From Flavobacteriaceae bacterium (GTDB lineage: Bacteria; Bacteroidota; Bacteroidia; Flavobacteriales; Flavobacteriaceae): a stretch of DNA of 64,000 bases. Position 1 is the first letter of the stretch, and the number at the start of each line of letters is the position of its first letter. The position numbers and the translations under genes were made by a program. The notes beneath the pieces are model-generated. The model worked only from the letters and a program-made list of their open reading frames with translations. It was not told the origin of the DNA and made no database searches. The stretch is from positions 1 to 64,000 of the forward strand of contig JALWTD010000021.1 in the NCBI GenBank assembly GCA_027082925.1, given 5' to 3'. Positions 59,122 to 64,000 of the stretch are shown piece by piece.

Positions 59122-61029
59122 TTATTGTTTGGTTAATATCATTTTTAGGTTATCGTATTTTTTTACTTTTTTTCTGAATTTTCGGTAGGCTTCATAGTCT
59201 TCTTTTTCGTAGTTACCTGCAACTATTTTAAGTGTTCGTTTATACAAATAACTATTTTCTTTTGTCTTTTCTATATGAACCTCGTAAGTGCCAAATTTTG
59301 AAGTTAAATTAACCGATTCTGGCAAGTAGGTAATTTGAAATGTCTCTGGTAATGAGATTTCAATCTCGTCAATATCTAAATAACTACCTTTTATTTCAAA
59401 GGGTAATTCTCGGTGTCGTACTCGTTTTGGAACATATGTATTTCTATTAAACGCATTTAGTGGTAGCAACATATGATCTCCACTAAAAGAAGCATAATCT
59501 GTTGCCGAAAAGACAAGCTTTTCTTCAAATTTGGCATCCTTTTTATTGTTTACCACTGTTATTTCAGAAAAACTGATATTGTTAATATCTGATAGGTATT
59601 CTTTAAACAATACATCCAATTCTTTTTTACTTTTCCCGTCGTACTCGCCTAAATTATCGTCGTATTGCGTTCCCGATGATTCAATGGTTATTGCTGCTGA
59701 AATAGCTCCTGTTTCATCTACACTATAGCTTCCTTTTGTATGTTGTAAATTTTCTTCGACTTTGTACACGCGTGTGTGTTTTAACACACCTCCTTCTGGC
59801 ATAATAACCAATGCATCTCTATCGTCTGTAAAATTCCCTAATTCTGAAAACGGACTTTTTTGACTGGTACATTCTAACCAAAAATCTTGATTGTTAATAG
59901 GCACATATAAAATCATATGATTTCCTTCAGGTGCCGCTACCGTAGCATCAATATCTCTTTTATCTGAACCATAAATAAGAGTGTGATACGATTTGATACC
60001 TACTTCATTTAAAAGTGAAGCCGTATAATTGGTAAGTGCTTTACAGTCTCCATAGCCCAAGTTATCTACTTGACTTGCCAACATAGGTTTAAAACCACCT
60101 ATTCCTACTTGAATGCTAATATAGCGTACCTTATTTTGAACAAACTCATATACAATTCTGGCTTTTTCTACCGGATTGGTAACACCGGCCGTTAAAGTTT
60201 TTATACGACTTTTTGCCGATTCAGGTAAAGCCAATGTGTTTTTAATTAAGTTGTCGTAATACCATTTTCCAAATTCTTTCCAGTTGTCTGCAACACCATC
60301 AACGCCTTCTAAGTTAAATTTATTAATACCTAATTTTACATTGGGTATTATGTTTAACAAATAAGGTGAATACGGTTCGTATTTTATTGCTGGTATATTT
60401 TTTAATTCATAACGCAATATTCCTGCACTTTCTGTAGTGCTAATATTAAAGTTTTCAAAGTTTTTTTCAGATTTTCGCAAGGTAATATCTAAAGGATATC
60501 TAATAGAAAAAACCGCTTTTCTAACACTTTGATGATAACTTTTTACAGGTACCCATCTACGTATAAATGCGGTATTTGATGATTGAATATCATAACTGTA
60601 AGAAATGGTAAAAGGGTACGCTACCGGTGTGTGATCATAGTACAACAACCTTCCGTCATTATACAACGAAAAACCATCATAGGCACTGTAGTCTTTAAAA
60701 TCGTTTTTCTTAATTTTTTTAATTTCACGACCGGTTGCATCATACACATGCGCTTCTAGGTTTTTAATTTTTCTTCTTTTGTTGTAATGAATGGTAATAT
60801 CGGCATATTCTTCATCTAACTTATTTAAAATAGTAATGGCTTTTTTTACGTGAACCAACATTTCACGTTGCGATTTTATTTCTATAGAAATATCTTCAAA
60901 CTGTACAACTGAATTTGCATCGGTAACTAAACTATCTGGTAATGTCAATACCGAAAAATGACTATTTTGTGAGTACGAAGTAAGATATAAAAAAATAAAG
61001 AAAAGAGAGGTGTTAAAGGCGAGCTTCAT
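59122..61029 (-). CDS. DUF3857/transglutaminase-like protein with intact catalytic residues
   Basis: This 635-aa protein has a signal peptide ending SYSQ. DUF3857 is at about residues 55-215 (IRRWVPVKSYHQSVRKAVFS). The transglutaminase core holds VRYISIQVGIGGFKPMLASQ, the catalytic Cys in GYGDCKALTNY, His in EGNHMILYVP and the acid region WLECTSQK. It may cross-link or cleave peptide bonds in the cell envelope, with substrate unknown. It is upstream of its degenerate paralogue, 75 bp apart. Confidence 0.88.
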   Translation of the reverse strand: MKLAFNTSLFFIFLYLTSYSQNSHFSVLTLPDSLVTDANSVVQFEDISIEIKSQREMLVHVKKAITILNKLDEEYADITIHYNKRRKIKNLEAHVYDATGREIKKIKKNDFKDYSAYDGFSLYNDGRLLYYDHTPVAYPFTISYSYDIQSSNTAFIRRWVPVKSYHQSVRKAVFSIRYPLDITLRKSEKNFENFNISTTESAGILRYELKNIPAIKYEPYSPYLLNIIPNVKLGINKFNLEGVDGVADNWKEFGKWYYDNLIKNTLALPESAKSRIKTLTAGVTNPVEKARIVYEFVQNKVRYISIQVGIGGFKPMLASQVDNLGYGDCKALTNYTASLLNEVGIKSYHTLIYGSDKRDIDATVAAPEGNHMILYVPINNQDFWLECTSQKSPFSELGNFTDDRDALVIMPEGGVLKHTRVYKVEENLQHTKGSYSVDETGAISAAITIESSGTQYDDNLGEYDGKSKKELDVLFKEYLSDINNISFSEITVVNNKKDAKFEEKLVFSATDYASFSGDHMLLPLNAFNRNTYVPKRVRHRELPFEIKGSYLDIDEIEISLPETFQITYLPESVNLTSKFGTYEVHIEKTKENSYLYKRTLKIVAGNYEKEDYEAYRKFRKKVKKYDNLKMILTKQ

Positions 61030-61076
61030 AGAATTATTTTCTCCAAATATAAAAATAATTCTATGAAAAAAGAATA

Positions 61077-61529
61077 CTATTCTCGTTTTTTTGTGTCGAT
61101 AATGATTGTGACAGGACCATCGTTTAACAATGCTATTTGCATATCGGCGCCAAACACTCCTGTTCCCACTTTTTTACCTAAATCACTCTCTATCCGACGA
61201 ATAAACCGCTCGTACAGCGGAATGGCAATATCGGGTTTTGCTGCGTAAATATACGATGGCCTGTTTCCTTTTTTTGTACTGGCATGCAGCGTAAATTGGC
61301 TTACCACAATAGCATCTCCTTGCGTAGAAAGTAACGATTTGTTCATTACACCGTTTTCATCATCAAAAATGCGAAGATTCACTATTTTTTTGGAAAGCCA
61401 TGCAATATCTTCTGCAGTATCTGCCGTTTCAATACCTATCAAAATTAAAAGTCCGTCGGCAATACGACTAACTTCTTTTTGATGAATACTTACCGATGCT
61501 TCGGTGACTCGTTGTATAACAGCTCTCAT
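61077..61529 (-). CDS. dtd: D-aminoacyl-tRNA deacylase Dtd
   Basis: This 150-aa enzyme removes D-amino acids from mischarged tRNA. It has MRAVIQRVTEASVSI at the start, the SQFTL motif (VVSQFTLHASTKKGNRPS) and the GPVT motif (LLNDGPVTIII) near the end, which together form the active site at the dimer interface. It starts 3 bp after rsgA, so the two are co-transcribed. Confidence 0.96.
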   Translation of the reverse strand: MRAVIQRVTEASVSIHQKEVSRIADGLLILIGIETADTAEDIAWLSKKIVNLRIFDDENGVMNKSLLSTQGDAIVVSQFTLHASTKKGNRPSYIYAAKPDIAIPLYERFIRRIESDLGKKVGTGVFGADMQIALLNDGPVTIIIDTKKRE

Positions 61530-61532
61530 AAT

Positions 61533-62474
61533 TTATTCACTATAAATATCGGTTCGGTAATGCACTTCATCGCCTTCAAACATTTGCAAATAACTTTTGT
61601 ATCTAGACAAGGCTATTGTACCATTTTCTAAAGCATCTTTTACCGCACATTTAGGTTCGTTTATATGCAAACAATTATGAAACTTACACTGCGATTTTAA
61701 TTTAAAAAATTCAGGAAAGTAATTGGCCAACTCATTTGGCTCTATAGCGGCAATTCCAAAACCTTTTATTCCGGGAGTGTCTATAATAAATCCGCCAAAA
61801 TGCAACGGAAACATCTCTGCAAAAGTAGTTGTGTGTTGACCTTGTTTGTGTTGTGCAGATACTTCTTTTGTTTTTAAATGAAGTGATGGTTCAATGGTAT
61901 TGATAAGTGTTGATTTCCCAACTCCTGAATGGCCGGAAAACAAAGTTGTTTTACCTTTCATAAGTACTATAACTTCTTCTATATGAATACCCTTTGTAGC
62001 CGAAACATCAATACAACGATACCCTATTTTGGTATAAATTTTTTCCAGATGTTGCTTCTTTTCCAGTAAAGCATCATCGTACATGTCAATTTTATTGAAT
62101 AAAATAACTACCGGAATGGCGTATGCTTCTGCAGTAACTAAAAATCGGTCTATAAACCCGGGAAATGTTGGTGGATGATCTACGGTAACTAATAAAAAGG
62201 CTGTATCTATATTTGCTGCAATTATATGCGTTTGTTTTGACAGGTTAACCGACTTTCTTACAATGTAATTTTTACGATCAAAAATAGCATCTATAACTCC
62301 TGTTGACTTCCCTTCTTCTAGCTTAAAATGAACCTTATCTCCAACCGCAACAGGATTGGTGCTTTTTATTCCTTTAATTCTAAATTTTCCCTTTAATCTA
62401 CACGCTACTGTACCCTGCTCTTTGGTAAAAACAGTGTACCAACTACCGGTAGATTTTGTTACAATTCCCTCCAC
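61533..62474 (-). CDS. rsgA: Ribosome small-subunit GTPase RsgA
   Basis: This 313-aa circularly permuted GTPase matures the 30S subunit. Order: OB-fold (about 1-70), G4 NKID at 127-130, G1 GHSGVGKST at 181-189, G3 DTPG at 232-235, and the zinc site C263, C268, H270, C276. All key residues are present. It forms an operon with dtd. Confidence 0.96.
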   Translation of the reverse strand: MEGIVTKSTGSWYTVFTKEQGTVACRLKGKFRIKGIKSTNPVAVGDKVHFKLEEGKSTGVIDAIFDRKNYIVRKSVNLSKQTHIIAANIDTAFLLVTVDHPPTFPGFIDRFLVTAEAYAIPVVILFNKIDMYDDALLEKKQHLEKIYTKIGYRCIDVSATKGIHIEEVIVLMKGKTTLFSGHSGVGKSTLINTIEPSLHLKTKEVSAQHKQGQHTTTFAEMFPLHFGGFIIDTPGIKGFGIAAIEPNELANYFPEFFKLKSQCKFHNCLHINEPKCAVKDALENGTIALSRYKSYLQMFEGDEVHYRTDIYSE

Positions 62475-62553
62475 TACAAATTTAATTTAGAAATATCTTT
62501 TACGTTGCAAATATACTTAAACAACTTCAATAGTACAGGTTTATAGTATATAA

Positions 62554-62587
62554 AAAACGGCCGAAACACATTGCTTTCAACCGTTTT
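62554..62587 (-). terminator. Terminator of the DAHP synthase operon
   Basis: Seven-base outer arms AAAACGG and CCGTTTT, with a further GAAA/TTTC pairing inside, run into a T-run on the minus strand. It lies a few bases after the stop at 62594. Confidence 0.7.
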
Positions 62588-62593
62588 ACGTCC

Positions 62594-63670
62594 TTATTTT
62601 ACGTGATGCTGAATATTTATAGATTCTACGTGAATAGCTTTAAATATTTTCTCAACAAATTCTTTATTCAATCCGTTTTTATTTCCTAAATCTATCATTT
62701 TTTGCAAAATATCAGCCCATCTGGCACTTTGTAAAATAGCTACATTCTCTTTGTGCTTTAAACGTCCTATTTCTTCCGATATTCCCATTCTGTCTTTTAA
62801 TAAATCAATTAAATTATTGTCTATTAAATCAAGTTCTCTTCTAAAAAGTGCTAAATTTCGTTGAAATTCTTCTTTGCTACTACTCTCTTGACGAATTCTT
62901 AAATCTTGTGTAATCTCATCTAAACGTGCCGGTGTGATTTGTTGTTTGGCATCGCTCCAAGCTTTATCTGGATCTATATGTGTTTCAATCATAAATCCGT
63001 CATAATTTAAATCAAGTGCGGTTTGCGATACATCTAAAATGGTATCTCTACGCCCACATATATGTGAAGGATCTAAAATTAAAGGTAGGTTTGGGAACTC
63101 TTTTTTTAGTTCAATAGCAATGTGCCATTTTGGTTTATTTCGATAATGAAGCGAATTGTAGGTTGAGAATCCTCTGTGTATAACGCCCAATTGGGTAATT
63201 CCTGAAGCATAAAAACGCTCTACGGCACCAAGCCATAACGGTAAATCTGGATTTACCGGATTTTTTACCAATACAGGTTTATCTACACCTTTTAAAGCCT
63301 CTGCAATTTCTTGCACTACAAATGGATTTACGGTGGTACGCGCACCTATCCACAAAATATCAATATCGTGTTTAAGTGCCATTTCTACATGGGTTGCATT
63401 TCCTACTTCGGTAGTTACCAACATTCCTGTTTCTTTTTTTACCTTTTGCAGCCATGGAAGTCCTATTTCTCCAACGCCTTCAAATCCGCCCGGTCGTGTT
63501 CTTGGTTTCCAAATACCTGCTCTAAATACATTGGTATCGGTTTCTTTCAATTGATGTGCTGTTTTTAAAACTTGTTCTTCTGTTTCAGCACTACAAGGTC
63601 CTGCAATTACAATTGGGTGACTCAATTGCATATCGTCTAACCATTTTCTGTTTTCTTGTTTAATTTCCAT
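62594..63670 (-). CDS. Bifunctional DAHP synthase / chorismate mutase
   Basis: This 358-aa protein joins two steps of aromatic amino acid synthesis. Residues about 1-260 are a type I-beta (KDO8P-synthase-like) DAHP synthase (VIAGPCSAETEEQV, KPRTRPGGFEGVGEIGL, DPSHICGRRDTI). Residues about 270-358 are an AroQ chorismate mutase (RRELDLIDNNLIDLLKDRMG, ISEEIGRLKHKENV). The order is synthase first, opposite to the Bacillus fusion. The mutase part may also act as the feedback sensor. tyrA lies directly upstream, 18 bp away. Confidence 0.94.
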   Translation of the reverse strand: MEIKQENRKWLDDMQLSHPIVIAGPCSAETEEQVLKTAHQLKETDTNVFRAGIWKPRTRPGGFEGVGEIGLPWLQKVKKETGMLVTTEVGNATHVEMALKHDIDILWIGARTTVNPFVVQEIAEALKGVDKPVLVKNPVNPDLPLWLGAVERFYASGITQLGVIHRGFSTYNSLHYRNKPKWHIAIELKKEFPNLPLILDPSHICGRRDTILDVSQTALDLNYDGFMIETHIDPDKAWSDAKQQITPARLDEITQDLRIRQESSSKEEFQRNLALFRRELDLIDNNLIDLLKDRMGISEEIGRLKHKENVAILQSARWADILQKMIDLGNKNGLNKEFVEKIFKAIHVESINIQHHVK

Positions 63671-63688
63671 GTTCGCTTCTATTAAATA

Positions 63689-64000
63689 CTATTCTATTCC
63701 GTTTAAAATTGTTTTTATATAATTGGTATTATTCATTGTTTTGGTCAATGCTTCTTCGTCATTATTTTCAATCATTGTTTTAAAAGCATTTAAATTTTTT
63801 ATGTATTCGTTTAATGAACGAATGACATTTTCTTTGTTTTCAATAAAAATAGGACTCCACATAGCCGCCGAGCTTTTTGCTAAACGCACCGTTGACGCAA
63901 ATCCTGTACTTGCCATATCAAAAATATACTCTTCATTTTTTTCTATTTCCAATACCGTTTTCCCTAACATAAATGAACTCACATGAGATAAATGAGACAC
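63689..64000 (-). CDS. tyrA: Prephenate dehydrogenase, C-terminal part (cut by window edge)
   Basis: Only the last 103 residues are visible; the gene continues past 64000, and the GTG at the edge is an internal codon. VSHLSHVSSFMLGK matches the prephenate dehydrogenase dimerisation region (usually HxxxVSHLPH), and GFASTVRLAKSSAAMW follows the family pattern. It makes 4-hydroxyphenylpyruvate for tyrosine. It is upstream of the DAHP synthase/chorismate mutase gene in one operon. Confidence 0.85.
   Translation of the reverse strand: MSHLSHVSSFMLGKTVLEIEKNEEYIFDMASTGFASTVRLAKSSAAMWSPIFIENKENVIRSLNEYIKNLNAFKTMIENNDEEALTKTMNNTNYIKTILNGIE

Noticed and set aside
1-64000. Insertion sequences, prophage, rRNA operon, CRISPR array
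   Set aside because: No transposase, integrase, phage structural gene, rRNA or repeat-spacer array was found on either strand.

Overview
The window looks like chromosomal DNA of a marine or aquatic member of the Flavobacteriaceae (Bacteroidota). It is strongly AT-rich. Upstream regions carry the Bacteroidota -7 element TAnnTTTG, with no obvious Shine-Dalgarno sequences. Several genes are lineage markers: gldA (gliding motility), a Porin_10-type putative porin, DUF3857/transglutaminase surface proteins, a long S16, and a DnaE carrying its own N-terminal proofreading exonuclease. No rRNA, insertion sequence, prophage or CRISPR array was seen. The only RNA gene recognised is a tRNA-Leu(UAG).

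Layout. 1-4906: the end of a large surface-protein locus. A partial gene open at the left edge (barrel-like tail, duplicated basic motif, Fn3-like and Cys-rich domains) is followed by a 1126-aa secreted DUF11-repeat protein, then two stacked terminators. 4957-9127: a thioesterase, a small secreted protein and a copper module (AraC-type regulator with a CPRC metal-binding-like head, CopA ATPase, CopZ-like chaperone). 9129-11378: tRNA-Leu, an M20 dipeptidase and a decayed stretch. 11379-16181: a PhnA-like protein, an unusual vWA/Plug/TPR protein, and a stress cluster (Hsp20, CbpM, CbpA). 16269-20651: DadA-like oxidase, semialdehyde dehydrogenase, YjbR-like protein and HemW on one strand. 20762-25460: RuvC, a flippase-like protein with a glycosyltransferase, MnmD with a previously uncalled 44-aa membrane peptide, and two lipoproteins.

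25585-39443: core metabolism and translation. It holds ilvE, nadA-nadB, an NTP pyrophosphohydrolase, SDR, tag, pckA (with a perfect 20-bp palindrome upstream), saccharopine dehydrogenase and trmN6-rimM-rpsP. 39747-50760: dnaE, two tandem PagL-like outer-membrane proteins, a DUF2807 lipoprotein, gldA, a Pmp3-like peptide with lipB, a nucleoid-associated protein and rnhB. 50858-64000: porin, NhaC antiporter, methionine gamma-lyase-like enzyme divergent from an Lrp regulator, YceI, two DUF3857 proteins (one with an intact catalytic Cys, one without), dtd-rsgA, DAHP synthase/chorismate mutase and a truncated prephenate dehydrogenase.

Most of the window is ordinary core genome. The best candidates for undescribed biology are the left-edge surface locus, the vWA-CarboxypepD-Plug-TPR protein at 12025-14277, the regulatory palindromes upstream of hemW and pckA, and the many convergent gene pairs whose 3' ends touch or overlap.
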